Origin: Icerya purchasi
Taxonomy: Eukaryota; Arthropoda; Insecta; Hemiptera; Monophlebidae
Assembly: GCA_039619475.1 (NCBI GenBank)
Contig: CM077115.1
Coordinates: forward strand, 184,046,106-184,110,105
Direction of reading: 5' to 3'
DNA length: 64,000 bases
Shown here: positions 12,915 to 25,120 of the stretch, piece by piece
Layout of the letters: each line of letters begins with the position of its first letter
Position numbering within the stretch: position 1 is the first letter of the stretch
Notes under the pieces: generated by a model
Seen by the model: only the letters and a program-made list of their open reading frames with translations
The model's database searches: none
Told to the model about the DNA's origin: nothing
Translations under genes and position numbers: made by a program

Positions 12915-14097
12915 GAAATTCGATTCAGCCTTACCCGAATGAAACGTAAATCGGTAGCTAGCTAATTATTCGAAACTTAAGACTCGTTCACCAAACTGCG
13001 GGTTACCTGTTTCTTTCCTTTTATCGTGCACGCGAATTACTTATATAAAATTTATCAAATTTACGAATTCTTACTATTATTAAAAATAATGTAGTAGAAC
13101 TTAATTTACTCCTTAATAAAAAAATGACAAGACAAACACCATAGTTACAAATACAAGAAAGAAATATATTTAAAAAAAACAAAAAACAATACAAATTCAA
13201 GCTAGTTAATTTTTAAAGAAACGATGGTTTTTAATTTTAATTGAATTATCCCTTCATTGTATGCTATAATTTTACTTGGAAATATTTTCTGCATTCATAT
13301 ATATCACAGTTTTGTTCGATTCGGTGGCATCGTCAGATTGGATTTTGAGCATGAACTCACTCCACCAGAAATAAGAAAAAATATCCCGAGGGAGCACATA
13401 ACGTCCTTCGTTTTAATTCCATCTTTTGTTAATTTTTATAACACTTTTTAAGCTAAGGAATAAACCAATTCTACGTTACTGTGCCTAACTGCACAATATC
13501 ATTATCTTAAAAAAAAATCTGTAAGATATTTAACCCTATACGAAGATAACGTCTAGCTACGTGTTTGCTACGACTATATATTCCGTACATAAACATATCG
13601 AGCAAGTTTAAAACCCGCAGATTTTTAAGTAAAATCTGATTAAATGACATGATGTACATCATGCACTGGAATAATTTTTGATCTTGAGAAAACTAAGTTT
13701 TGTACTCTCCCCTTCTGGAAAACAGGTAATAATTAAGCGGGTCAGTTAAAAAATAGTCTCTTATACATTTTTAGAAGAACCCGCCTTGATGGAAACTTTT
13801 CGTCGTTTTCGCGCGAATATAAATTGCGGACAGGTTCGATTAATTCTTGACCTGAAAAAGGGGAGGCCAGATCTTTTCGACGGGATCGATTCGACGGTAA
13901 CAAGGTGGGGTTTTTGTTCAGACCTTTTACGAATTACTTGCGGTGCCTTTCAAATTGCATCCCCTAAACATTATCCTTTGTGTTTGTAAGAAACAGCTTA
14001 ACAAATTTATTTCTACATCATTCAATGCTATTAGTAATTTCGTGTAAAAAATACAGTTCCTCGTTAACGGTTTAGTTCGCGTTTATACGGCATATGT
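12915..14097. other. No gene seen
   Basis: AT-rich DNA with short unsupported frames. A 16-bp perfect palindrome (CATGATGTACATCATG, about 13648-13663) is the only structure noted. Confidence 0.5.
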
Positions 14098-14108
14098 GCA
14101 CACACACG

Positions 14109-14143
<35 letters not shown>
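14098..14143. repeat. (CA)n/(TA)n microsatellite
   Basis: A CACACG/CACACA stretch is followed by about 17 TA units, directly abutting the dispersed repeat at 14141. The related copy at 50.1-50.3 kb also ends at a TA tract. Confidence 0.85.
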
Positions 14144-14147
<4 letters not shown>

Positions 14148-14320
14148 TACAACGTAATTCCTAGGTCAGCCCCCATTAGAAAAAATGTTCCAATTTTATG
14201 TAACGTTTGTTATATTTTAATTTTTACTGACAGAATTACATTGTAAATTTTGATCATTTTATACAAAGTATAGAAGAGAAAGAGACAGAAATATAATCAA
14301 GAGGAGTCAAGTTTGATGTC
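14141..14320 (+). repeat. Dispersed repeat family 'TA-adjacent', copy 1
   Basis: Starting with TTAATTACAACGTAATTC after a TA tract, this sequence matches the reverse complement of 50085-50343 over most of its length. The match includes the CCCCCATTAGAAAAAA block, the AATTTTATGTAACG block, and a long stretch ending near AAGAGGAGTCAAG. This copy is shorter because of an internal deletion relative to the 50-kb copy. No coding capacity or terminal inverted repeat was found, so the class is unknown; a short non-autonomous element is likely. Confidence 0.7.
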
Positions 14321-15930
14321 ATGTGAAAACCGAAGTCGATTCTACACCGACTAAATTAACCCGCTTAGCACTCGTCGGAATCGTTCTATCATTGAGGGAG
14401 AATTCGGTTTAGAGAACGTACAACTGAAGATCGAAATACGAAAAAGAACACCAATTCCAGTTTAGTCTGTCTGAAAGGGAAAATAAACGGCGGCTTTGAA
14501 GAAGTCGCGAATAGCGGAAATAAAGCAGCCAACTGAACATTAGGCAGTGGCGTTTCGGTCCGGTAGAGTGCCTCATTGCCGCGCACTGAAACTTCTAAAA
14601 ATTTCACTCGCGCCGGGCTAACGTCTTCAGTTGGCTCGGCTAAAAATAAAAAAAAAAGAAAAATGAAGCGCCCGGAAAATTAGTATTAGTCTCAGCTATC
14701 AAATAAACGAAATATAGCCGTCATTCAGTTCAGCACTGTGACATGCCACAACAGGTAACAGCGAAAGATGCAAGTGTTTTAAAAGCTGCCTCAACTCGTT
14801 GCGATTTATCGAAATGGTTCCGCTTTTTCAATGATGTCTCGCTTTCATTAATTTTAGTAGCATATATCTGTAGAAGTGGGTTTGCAATGTTATTTTCTTT
14901 GCATATCATAGTTGAAGGCAAGGGCGGGTCCAATAGCAGATACATGCATGCCCTACCGCCAAAAATTCTGTAAACTTATTTCTAACATAGAAATATCGGT
15001 AAATAAAGCACCTCGGTGCTGTTGTTCGAACAACGTCGTACATGATCGGACGGAACGAGTTAAAATTGACGAGCACACCTGGGGAAACCTGTAAAAGTGA
15101 TAAGTTCCTTTCGAAATTTACTGACGATCAAACGCAGGAATGTGTTACAGTATATCATCACATTAGTCGAAGATAATTCAAGGCAAAACATGTTAACTGT
15201 CCGCTGCAGTATAATGCGAATTATGATTGATGACTTTTTTAATTCCGTTAATTATGTCAGCTTTTGTCCGATATCAAGACTAAAGTTGATGATTTTGCGT
15301 CGGCTTAATTTGATTTTTGTTAGTACATATCGTGCTGACATTTTAGCGGAAAAATTACGTAAAAAAACTTTCAAACGTGGTAAGTACAGGTAAAGTCCGT
15401 CTGTTCGATCGTTATTTGTTTTAGCCCTCTTAAATGATACGAAAGCGAAAGATAAATCAAAATGTTCTTGAAAAAATTTCATTAATTGAATTTACAGTCA
15501 GCAAAGAATTTTAAATTAAAACGATTATTTTATATTTTGCAGATGATACTGTTCCATTTTCGTTTTTCTGTCTGTACACGATTTTTTATCGCGCGTTTAC
15601 ATTTATTACGAATGAACTGAAAAAATAAAAATAAATTAATTAATTAACAAAGAAAATACAAACACGGTTAACGAAATCAATTTATCGCTATCAAATGCCA
15701 CACTTTTATCTGTAAAAATCTTTTCATTTCCTATATAAATTGAAGAACTCGTATAATACAAAACGTGTTTTAATGAAAATAGCGCTATTTAATGCATTTC
15801 GCATTCGATGTCTCAAACTTTCAACGATATAGGTAAGAACTGAATAGTGAGTAAACGCCGGAAGATACCTGTGAGCAAATGTACCGTGCTACTTATGTGT
15901 ACGTGCCCCGGATTTCAAACACCAGCGCAT
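14321..15930. other. No supported gene; slightly GC-richer segment
   Basis: The segment 14350-15100 is richer in GC and CpG than its surroundings and has short open frames on both strands (for example 14743-14973 on +), none with a recognisable domain. It could include a conserved or exonic sequence, but I cannot support one. Confidence 0.3.
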
Positions 15931-15990
15931 TTTTTTTTTTTTTTTTTTACTTTTTTATGGCCCGGCTTTAGTTAACTATCGAGCTATTTG
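15931..15990 (-). mobile_element. Retroposon 3' end, shared sequence copy 1
   Basis: Read on the minus strand, a sequence ending in AAAGCCGGGCCATAAAAAA runs into a poly-A of about 19 nt. The same roughly 38-bp terminus (on +, TATGGCCCGGCTT followed by an AGCTATTTG block) recurs at 19897-19930 next to another T-rich run. Two copies of the same 3' sequence at poly-A tails suggest a LINE or SINE family. No coding part was identified upstream. Confidence 0.4.
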
Positions 15991-16249
15991 GCCATGCGCA
16001 TCATCTTGTATTATGCATTTGCGGTCAGTTCTCGCAGTACATTTATTATGTACAGCCTTGACCGCACTACTGCTGTTGCAACTCGAATGTACACGTTGAT
16101 TCAGCCGTGATGTTTAAACGTATAATAATGAGGTTAAAAAAAAAAAAAAAAAAAACGTGAAATAATCGTAATATCAAATTAGTCGAATAAAACAACCATC
16201 AGTGAAAAATGTTTATTAAACCTTTTTTCTTTTCGATCAACGAAATTGT

Positions 16250-16365
16250 CTGTAGAAAATTGGCAGAGAGGCTACCGACAGACCTCAAATCATTCCATTT
16301 TGTTGTCAGAGCACTAAAAAATATATAGAAGCAGGCCTATTTTAATAGTGACTGAATTTTTTTTT
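16250..16365 (+). pseudogene. Possible LINE C-terminal remnant
   Basis: One frame reads AERLPTDLKSFHFVVRALKN, followed by further matching residues after a stop. This resembles the LP-x-x-I/L-K...F-K-x-x-L-K tail of many LINE ORF2 proteins. A T-rich tract follows. Short and weak evidence; it may be chance. Confidence 0.25.
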
Positions 16366-17167
16366 TTTCTTCTTTTTATTACAGTTATCAAATTTAGATA
16401 TCAATCTAGCATAATGGGAATTCATTCGAACGAATTTAACTAAATACGTCGTTTCACTTTATTAACTTTTTTTGTAAGGTAAAACGTATTTAATTTGAAA
16501 TTCTAGACTAAAAATATTATAAACTTATTAATCGCAATTGGTATAAACGAATCCGTGCGAGTATTTAATGCGTTGAGGATAGGCGGTCCGGACTTATTTC
16601 GGCACAGGTCAAACTTCTGCGTAGTTCGTAATCTATATACGAAGGCGTAGAACTAATGACTTTTTAATGTTTCTAGAAGATTAGCCAAGAATTTTTTAGA
16701 ATCGATGCGCCTTATTCCTCATTAGATGTTGTTACTTACAGTTCGCTAATAGTTTTTAGAGGGAAAATAAAATTTCAAAACTCGTGTATAAAGTCCAAGA
16801 CGAAACGAAATTTTAGCAAGTTTTACCTGTTTTTTAAATTTAATAAGAATTGAAATAAATGTGAACTGTATAGAAAATTAATTGGACTCATAAATTGCAC
16901 TGCGCGACGCATAAATAAGGAGACACGTTATATGCCGGTAAAACATGTTTTTCTTTTTGCGTGCGTCTATAAACGTTTTTCTTTGAAATGGGAAGTTAAT
17001 TAATATTTGCAATCTGGTAATGCAACATTATACCGGGAAAAAAGTATATTTTTTCATTCTTCAGGTGAAAACATTTACTATAAAAATGTGCTCTCAATAT
17101 TGCGAACAATTTTGTACAAAGTGGACACGATGAATGAATTATATATTCAAAATTATGTGATCTAGAG

Positions 17168-17953
17168 TATAACCTCACAAGAGCAGTTTTACCAGCTTTA
17201 TATACATTAAAGAAATATGCAACAAATGAAACATTAAAAGTAGTTTATTATGTGCTAGTAGAGTCGAGGATCAGATATGGAATTCAGGCATAATGATGAG
17301 GAAAGGTATACTCAGGGAAAATATGTAAATAAACTGCAAATTAAATGCTTGAAATTAATAGCAAATCCTTAAAGAGAGAAAATGAAAATGAAATAATTAA
17401 AAAAGAAAACATAATGAGCATAAGAGGAATGTACTTATTACTGAAGATATGGGAGTACATATCAGCAGAAAAGAAAATTGAATTGAAGGAAAGAATAAAC
17501 ACAGAATACGAGTTGAGGGAAAAACTTTCGTTCCAACTGCCATTAGTAAGAACATAGATTAGCAAACGGATAAATATATTATAACTCAGATGTTGAATGA
17601 AATACCCAACGAAATAATAGAGAAGGAAAAAATAGGGGAAAGAAAAAGGAAAATAAAGGAATGGCTTCAGGAAGAAGAAAATATAAAAAAAATAATAAAC
17701 ATAAAATAAAATGACAAAGTGCAACAAAAGAACTAGCAAAAAAAAAAAAAAAACTTTGAATATAGAAGATAGAAATAGATTATTAATTATTGATAAGTAA
17801 AATAGATAGATTAAGACTATGTATGTGTATATGTATAAGTTAATTTAAGATGGTAAAGTGTTCAATAGGATAATTCGTCGACAAGCGTTTTAGCTTGACG
17901 AAAGTTTTGTATGTAAAAAATAATAAATACACATTTTTCAAAAAAAAAAAAAA
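17168..17953 (+). mobile_element. 5'-truncated LINE 3' end with poly-A
   Basis: The + strand encodes, with stops and shifts, the end of a LINE ORF2. It has an ETLKVVYYVLVESRIRYGI block (about 17228-17285) typical of the region after the RT fingers/palm in Jockey/CR1-like LINEs. An ISIRGMYLL-like block lies near 17415, and a terminal block ends at a TAA near 17708 with a NEIPNEIIEKEK...KIKEWLQE pattern. A 3' UTR of about 230 nt follows, then poly-A at about 17939-17953. No TSD was found, so the 5' boundary is approximate. Confidence 0.65.
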
Positions 17954-19680
17954 CCTAAATTAGGTGAGGGTGATTGTAAAGATCGGATAATGTAAGAAAA
18001 TACGAAGTTTCCAACTCTACGTAAATGGAAACTATAAGCTGAAAGCGTTCTAGCTTTATATCACCTGGAAGACGTACGTACTCGTCTCAGTGTAAAAAGG
18101 AACAACATACCGCGCTATGAAAGGTTGTAAATATTTATAATACTCAATAGTAGTCGAATTAAACGGTTCTTTTTTTTTTTTTTTTTTTTTTCTATAAGTA
18201 TTTTAGGATCGCGGGGAAAAGAAATATAAAGTACGACTGCGAAGTTCATTAGCGTTTTTAGAAAAATATAATTTCACTTTCGCAAAAACTGTTGCTATTC
18301 TGTGTATTAATACTTTTATAATTTCAGCAGGTCGTGAAATTGTGCAAAAAGTTAGAATTATCGAGAAGTTCAGTCTATCCGTTGCAAACTATAACTGTTG
18401 TTTTATTAACTCGAGGCCTTAGCTGACTGCTAATCATGCGTTGTTGCAACCTTCACATGTCACATGCTTAGAGTGCACGAAATGTGCTACACACAAGTAT
18501 GTACGTGCGGTAAGTTCACATCAATGGATTGTAAAAGACTTGCACAATACTTCGATGCTGTTTTACTCATAAATAAATGAACCATCTAATATACGTGTGA
18601 GATCATAATAATGTTTGTACTTTGAACATTCAAAAATTGACGAGAAAAAAATTTCAAATTATACGAAACATATAAAAGATGATGTAGAAATCGTCGCTTC
18701 AGATCTCCACTGTGCTCAGGTAGAAGACAAAATAACCATTATTTACATAGAACTATATTACTATTTTCGCAAAGTTCGTGCTCGGAAATGTACGATGATT
18801 TTAAAATCTCGACAGGCTTCAGTAAAGAACATTTATTGCGTGTTTCTTTGCATTTTAACCATTCGAGTTTGAACTTGTCTAGTTTTGGACTTTTGCTAGA
18901 AACGCTTGTATATGTCTTTTATTTTTCACGTTCAAATTTCTCGGAATTCGCTGCAAGCAAACAAATAGACGCACCGGGTAAAACGAGTTTCATTTTGTTT
19001 TTTCATCGAAGACAGGTTTGGCATCAAAGTATCGGCAAAGCTTATCTTGATCCTTTTTTTTACTTTTTTTTTTTTTTTCTTCTAAAAGGAGCGGAAATGA
19101 GAGGGTTGTTGAACGAAATTTGATCAGATAATACTCTGGTTTGTCCAATTGTCAGTTTATATTCTTATCGGTTTGGAAAACTTCGCCGATATTAAGAAAG
19201 AGATGAAAAAAAACTTTTGTTAAACAAAAAGTCTTCTAACCCTTCTACTCATACTTTGATTAAAACAGATGGACCAACAGGCATCCATAAATTTCAGAAA
19301 ATAGATTTCATTTTAATGTCTTTTCAAGCTGTTGTCATTTTCTATGTGCATAAACGCTTGATCGGCTATTACAGTGAAACGGAATGGCATAATTCTGAAA
19401 TTGCTAATTCAACTTCTAGAAGTAGGTTTTGATCCAGTTTTTATCCGCAAGTTCATTTCTTCAGCTTTAGGTCGAAATTTACAAAAAAATTCGGTGGCCT
19501 ATAATGTTACGTACAATTTGCGTAAATTATGTATAAATTTGTCCCAAAATTTGACTATATACTAAAAATAAATTTCAACCTGCAGTAGAATAGTCCCTCT
19601 TATATTTCATCTACAAAAAAATAAGATCTTAAGTAATTGTGTACATTAAAACCTTCTGTGGCTATAAAGAAATTCGATTT
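17954..19680. other. No gene seen
   Basis: AT-rich DNA with T-rich tracts (about 18170-18191 and 19058-19079). Open frames of 85-111 codons at 18.6-19.1 kb overlap each other in different frames and lack motifs. Confidence 0.5.
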
Positions 19681-19735
19681 TTTCTCTTTTTTTTCTTTTA
19701 CTTTTTTTTCTTTTACTTTTTTTTCTTTCGTTAAA
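19681..19735. repeat. Pyrimidine tandem repeat
   Basis: Imperfect tandem units of about 15 nt of the form CTTTTTTTTCTTTTA, roughly three copies. Confidence 0.7.
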
Positions 19736-19879
19736 AGTGAAAATTATAAATTTTGGTATAAAATTTGAAACTGCAAATGGATACTATAAGCGTATTGGCG
19801 AATTCTCTATTTTTATATCTTTCACTATAACAGGAAAAAAATTAATTTTTTATTGTCCACAAAAAAAAACATCCTCCAA

Positions 19880-19931
19880 TTTAATTTTTTTTATTTTTTA
19901 TGGCCCGGCTTCAGTATCAAGCTATTTGACC
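19880..19931 (-). mobile_element. Retroposon 3' end, shared sequence copy 2
   Basis: Matches the 15950-15990 terminus (TATGGCCCGGCTT, then CAAGCTATTTG) beside a T/A-rich run, in the same orientation. See copy 1. Confidence 0.4.
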
Positions 19932-20984
19932 ACGAACCAGTTGATATGGGAATAATTCCAACAAATAAAAGATACGTAATATTTAATGGGGAAAAAAACT
20001 TGCAGACAACCATGGCCGTAAATGTTCAACATTACCCACGGATGGCTGAATAAAATCTTTAGGAAAGAGAAATTGGCCAGACTGAGCCTAAGGATACATA
20101 GAGAGTACCTGAACTTGACTAACCAGAAAATGAATGGAACAGAAATCACACACAATCGTCATATATAATAATTATAACAAACAATCTTGGCCACAGTTGC
20201 TTCAGCCATGGGCCACAAATGTCTGCACAAAATCATTTTGAATTTTTTAATCGACATATAAATTACATAAGATAATGACAATTATCGCAGCTTTTTCAGC
20301 AATTGTCGTTAGCTACTCCAAAAAAATTGTTTTTTTAACCTGTTCTTTATTTCTCACACCTGTTTCATTACCGCGCAGTATTTTCTTTTTTTCCGTTTTT
20401 AATCTGAATTATTTTATACCACACGCTAACGTAAAACTAGGAATTCGTTTAATAAAAATGTTTAATTAGCAACAATAATTTTTTTAATTATCTGAAATTA
20501 AATTCAGTTACTACTCCCTATATAATTAATTTCGAGCAATCTTATTAAATGAGTACAGTTATTATGCGCCTATGGGCCATTGCTTTTTTAGAAATGACAT
20601 TTCTACGGTATTCGTGGATTAAAGGTTTTTAAGGCCGAGAAATTAATTAGTTAAGGTGTCTAATCACGCAGAAAATTTTACGGGAATTTTCAAGAAATAT
20701 CTGAGAAGGTCAAGGTGGCCGAAAGAAAGGAACTGACGTCAGTATTCTCCTTAGATCCATTAGAACCTTAAGTACCATTATGGAAAGCTGAACTTCACAA
20801 TCCATGATACCCCTTATCAAGGATATGTATGAGACTTACTTTAGACAAACAGAGAGCTTTTCAATGGCCACTTGTATTACTAAAAGGCAGAAACGCCTTT
20901 TACTACTTGCGATGTAAATAACAAATTGAAAATAGATCGAGATGCGCAATATTTTTTACTTGTATGTAACGTTGTCGTTTTGTT
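19932..20984. other. No gene seen
   Basis: AT-rich DNA with short frames only; no motifs, terminal repeats or tRNA boxes recognised. Confidence 0.5.
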
Positions 20985-21070
20985 TAGTGTTACGCCCTCA
21001 GGGATGCCACCACGGCCTTGTATCTACCATGGACGTAAAATTATATTATTAAATTATTATCATTTTTGAT

Positions 21071-21083
21071 AATATATAGTTTT
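21071..21083 (+). repeat. TSD at the poly-A end of the nested LINE
   Basis: AATATATAGTTTT is repeated exactly at 26714-26726. The last T residues merge with the poly-T (the minus-strand poly-A tail), so the duplication could be 9-13 bp. Confidence 0.8.
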
Positions 21084-21162
21084 TTTTTTTTTTTTATTAT
21101 TTATTTATTTTTATTATTTTTATACTAGGTGTTTTTAATTGCTATGATTATTACACCCAGTG

Positions 21163-22415
21163 TCAGGTAGGTATTTTGAATATGCTGGTTGTTAAGTTTA
21201 GTTTTCTAATCAGGGTAAGAATTTTTTTAATTTTGTCTTGGTCGTCAGGGATGGTTGTATTATTTAAAGGGATTTTTAGTTCTAGACGCATTTGATTAAT
21301 GTTAGGGCATTCGTAAAGAAGGTGTTTGACTGTGATGGGGGTGGAGTTGCAGAACTGACAAGGGGGTTTATCGACTTTTTGGAAGAGGTAATTATGGGTG
21401 AGTTTCGTATGTCCAATTCTAAGCCTGGTGATTATTAATTCTTCTTGACGATTTAGTTGGGAGAGGTTTTTCCAAGGTTGTACGGATTTTTTGTGTTGAA
21501 ATAATTTGTTATGGGATTTTGTGTTCCATGATGTTTGCCAATTTGATATTTCGGTTTGATTTAGTAAATGTTTGATGTCCATGGCTGTGGTGGAGGTTAC
21601 AGGAGAGGGTGTATAGGCGGTTTTGGCCAGGTTATCTACTATTTCGTTTCCCTGGATTCCGATATGACTGGGTATATACATTAATTTGATATTAATATTT
21701 CGAGATTTTAGCTTGTTTAGTTGTTGGTGAATATCTTGGACAAATTTGTCTGTTGAAAAAATGTTCAGGATAGATGTTAGTGAGCTTACTGAGTCGCTTT
21801 GGATTAGGTAATTTTTGCTTTTTCCTTTCGTTTTTATGCTTTTCAAACAGTGAAAAATTGCTATTAATTTAGCTGTATAGTTGGAAGAGCATTTATGAAG
21901 TTTGAAGTTTTTAACCTCTCCATTGATAGAAAAAGCATATCCAGTATATTGATTTCCGATTTTTGCCCCATCTGTAAAACATGGCACATAATTTGGAAAA
22001 TTAGTAACTTTTTCGTGATAACGATTTTTAATTATATAGTGTGGGACTTCGGATTTACTGTAGTTTATTAAAGAAAAATCTATGTCTGGGGTTTGTAATA
22101 ACCAGAATGGAAATTTTGGATATTCTTGGTTCAGGTTTGAAAAATTGAGCTCATTATTTTTAGAAAAGACAGAAAATCGGTGATTGGTTTTTCAGCCTGC
22201 CGCGAAGGGTTTTTATTGTACGAATTTATCAAGTTTTGTATTGGATTTGTTGGGTTAGTTATAGCAGATAGGAGGAACCTGTTTGTGATCAAATTTTTCC
22301 TAAATTGTGGGGGAAGTTCAGCTGCTTCGCAGAAAATACTATCTATTGGTGAGGATCGTAAAGCTCCAATACACATTCGTATGGCTGCGTTTTGTACTGG
22401 TTTTATGATGGCCAA
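21163..22415 (-). pseudogene. LINE ORF2 C-terminus: RNase H and zinc-finger tail
   Basis: The region spans two frames: 22415-22131 (post-RT connecting region) and then a frame that includes 21987-21163. The shift lies near 22145. RNase H motifs are visible: CFTDGAKIG (Asp), TAKLIAIF (the conserved Glu of TAEL is Lys here; codon AAA at about 21868-21870), QSDSVSSL (Asp), and SHIGIQGNEIVDNLAK (His and last Asp). A C-terminal finger follows (CQFCNSTPITVKHLLYEC, a C-x2-C-x8-H-x4-C pattern), preceded by ITRLRIGHTKLTHN. This layout is the standard tail of I-like LINE ORF2. Loss of the catalytic Glu should abolish RNase H activity in this copy. Confidence 0.85.
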
Positions 22416-24076
22416 GGTTTTGTCGGATACGTTATTGAGAGCTGGATATCCATATATTCGATTTTACTCCGAATGAGAGATCTATATAATTGCATTAGTA
22501 ATTTTCTGGATGGATCGTATTTGGGCTTATTAATAGTTTTAATTATATTGAGGGTTTTCATTAAGTCTTTTTTAAGTTCTAGATAGTGAAGAGTCCAAGA
22601 TAATTTACTGTCAAAGGTTAGCCCAAGAAATTTAGTACATGGTTTGACTTCGAGAGTACGTCCATTGAATTTAAGAGTTGGTTTTTGGGATTTATACTTT
22701 CTAGTAAATAAAACACAGTGGGTTTTAGATTCTGAGAAGACTAATCCATTTATATCCGCCCATTTTTGGAGGAGATCTAAGGTGTCTTGTATAACTTTTT
22801 GAGCAATGTTTAAGTTATTTGTACATATTGAGATGTTTATGTCGTCGGCAAAAATTCTTAGTGACACTGGACGTGGAACAATTTCTTTTATGCTGTCTAT
22901 AAGTAGTATGAATAAGATAGTGCTTAACACTGATCCTTGTGGAACACCGTTTTCAATAGTGTGTAAGTGGGAATATGTATTATTAACTCTTACTCTAAAC
23001 GTTCGGTCAGTGAGAAAGTTTATAATGAAGAATCCGAGGTGTCCTCTTATTCCAATAAGATGAAGTTTTTGAATAATTTTGAAAAGCCAAGCTTTGTCAT
23101 AGGCTTTTTCGAGGTCGAAGAAGATAGACAGTACGCTTTGTTTGTTGTGGAATGCATTCAGGACTTCGTTTTGGAGGCTGAATAGATGATCTACGGTTGA
23201 CCTGTTTTTCCTAAAACCACTTTGGCAGGTGCTTAACGCTTTATTTTTGTCGATGTACCAGATTAGACGTTTACTAACCATTTTTTCTAATATTTTGCAC
23301 GGAACTGGTGTTAGGGATATTGGACGATAACTAGACGCAAGGGAGTTATTTTTTCCAGGTTTCAGGATCGGAATTATTGTAGCTGTTCTCCAAGAGGAAG
23401 GGAAGGAATCCGACGTCCAGATTTTATTGTAAAGATTTAAAAGGTTTATTTTCGATTGGTCTGACAGATGTTTTAGCATGAACGGGTGGATGTCGTCTGG
23501 ACCGGGAGAGGAGTTTTTGATGTTGTGATTTAATACCTGGTTAAGTTCTTCAATAGAAAAGGCAGCGTTGTATTCTTCTGAGTTATTTGGCTGAAAATTT
23601 AATAAACTTGATTCCATGGACGATTTGAGATGTTGGAATGTGGGATGATATGAATTTGTCGCGGAAGCTTTCGCAAAATTTTGTGCTCGGTGGTTTACAA
23701 TATCATTTGTACTAGTTAAAATATTGTTTTCCAGTTGGATATATGGGATATTTAAAGATGTGAAGGAACCTTTGAAAATACGTATTTTTTCCCACGTCAG
23801 ATTAATGTTAGAGTTTTGTACAATTGACTTCATCAAATTTGTCCAGCTTTCTCTTTGTTTGAGTAAATTTATTTGGCGTGCACGGGCGCGTTTTATCTTA
23901 AAGTTTATTAAATTTTCTTGTGAGGGATTTCTTTTAAACTTACGTAAAGCTTTTTTCCTGTCATTAATTGCTATTTTTAGTTCATCGCACCACCATGGTA
24001 CTGTTTTTTTTGGAGTTTTATTGGATGATTTTGGAATGCTATCTTGGGCTGTTTTTATAACGGAATCAGTAAACAT
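22403..24076 (-). pseudogene. LINE ORF2 reverse transcriptase (557-codon open frame)
   Basis: This is an uninterrupted frame with all major RT blocks: PGPDDIHPFMLKHL, YRPISLTPVPCKILEKM, GFRKNRSTVDHLF, FFDLEKAYDKAW (first catalytic Asp), NGVPQGSVLS, FADD (residues about 409-412; DNA 22841-22852), and KFLGLTFDSKLSW (thumb). The RT copies the element RNA at a nicked target. The N-terminal part is the linker after the endonuclease. The frame is separated from the endonuclease by a shift near 24065 and from the C-terminus by a shift near 22410. Catalytic residues are intact, so only the frame breaks disable it. Confidence 0.9.
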
Positions 24077-24916
24077 TTTGATAATAGTTTCGACCTCGTT
24101 CGCTTCAAAAATTCAGGAGTTTCGTTTGAAAACTCTGATTGTTGAAATAGGTCTCTATAAAGGTTCCAATTTGCTTTGTTTATTTGCCATTTGGGTTGTT
24201 TACGTGGAGTTTGGTTTTGGGTTTGAAATGGCATGCAAATACTAATGGGAAAGTGATCACTACAGTACAAATCATCTTGTACTGACCATTGTAGCAAATG
24301 TGCTATATTTATAGAAGAAAATGACAGATCGATTGCCGATGTATTGCCGTTTGATAAGTTGAAATGCGTGTGGGAGCCACTATTTAAAAGAAATGTATTA
24401 TTTTTTGTTGAGAATTTATCGATAATATTTCCGCGATTATTTGAAGAGCTTGATCCCCATGTGTATGAGTGTGCGTTAAAGTCACCTAACACTATATATG
24501 GAGAAGGGAGTTGCTTAAATAGTCGCTCTAGCTTGTCGACAGTTATTTGTTGATGGGGAGGGATATAGATACTACAAATGGTGAGTTTCTTGGGGAAAAA
24601 AGTAAGGTGTGTCAATAGAGATGGCTATTGCTTGAAAATTTCCTAATTGAAGATTTATCTGGGTAGATGTTGTAGTATTTTTTACCAACAGGGCGGTTCC
24701 ACCGCAGGATATTTCTCCTCCTGGGTAATCAAAACGGTATATATTATAATTTTTGAGTTTAAATTTGTGATGCGGTCGTAGGCGAGTTTCTTGGATAGCA
24801 ACTACTGTTGGGTTTTTGACTAGTATCATTATTAATTCATCGAAATGCGTTTTTACGCCACTTATATTCCACTGAATTAACTGCATGTTTTTTTTGTTTT
24901 TTTTTTTTTTAAACAC
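24055..24916 (-). pseudogene. LINE ORF2 APE-like endonuclease, frameshifted
   Basis: Two overlapping frames, 24916-24572 and 24615-24055, together give an APE-type endonuclease. The first has LIQWNISGVKTHFDEL, VVAIQETRL (catalytic Glu) and FDYPGGEISCGGTALLV. The second has SIYIPPHQQ, VLGDFNAHS (Asp and Asn), an AIDLSFSS block and SDHFPISI (terminal Asp-His pair). The shift near 24600 lies in a short CA repeat. In LINEs this nuclease nicks the target DNA to prime reverse transcription. The likely native start is the Met beginning MQLIQWN, at 24886, rather than the lysine-rich upstream Met at 24916. Confidence 0.85.
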
Positions 24917-25120
24917 GCGCGTGCGACAATTTATCTACTTACAAACGTTATTTAGCATAAAAGTTACAGCTTATCTATAAAATATAACTATATGTACAAT
25001 GGTGATAATTCAATGATGTGATTTTCGGTTTCGCGTACTCTATTAACAATATGATCTACTGTAAATCGGAATAAAGCGGTACAATCGATGCGCTCTCTAC
25101 TAATTGCGATAAGATTATTT

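Noticed and set aside
14743..14973. 76-codon frame at a GC-richer spot, with a possible initiator (TCAGTT) and donor (CAGGTAAC) nearby
   Set aside because: No domain and no supporting second exon. The donor-like site would cut the frame after a few codons.
17341..17739. 132-codon minus-strand open frame rich in Phe, Leu and Tyr
   Set aside because: It is the antisense of the A/G-rich LINE tail that encodes recognisable ORF2 sequence on +.
22806..24245. Several + strand open frames of 70-173 codons over the LINE
   Set aside because: They are antisense shadows of the minus-strand RT and endonuclease.
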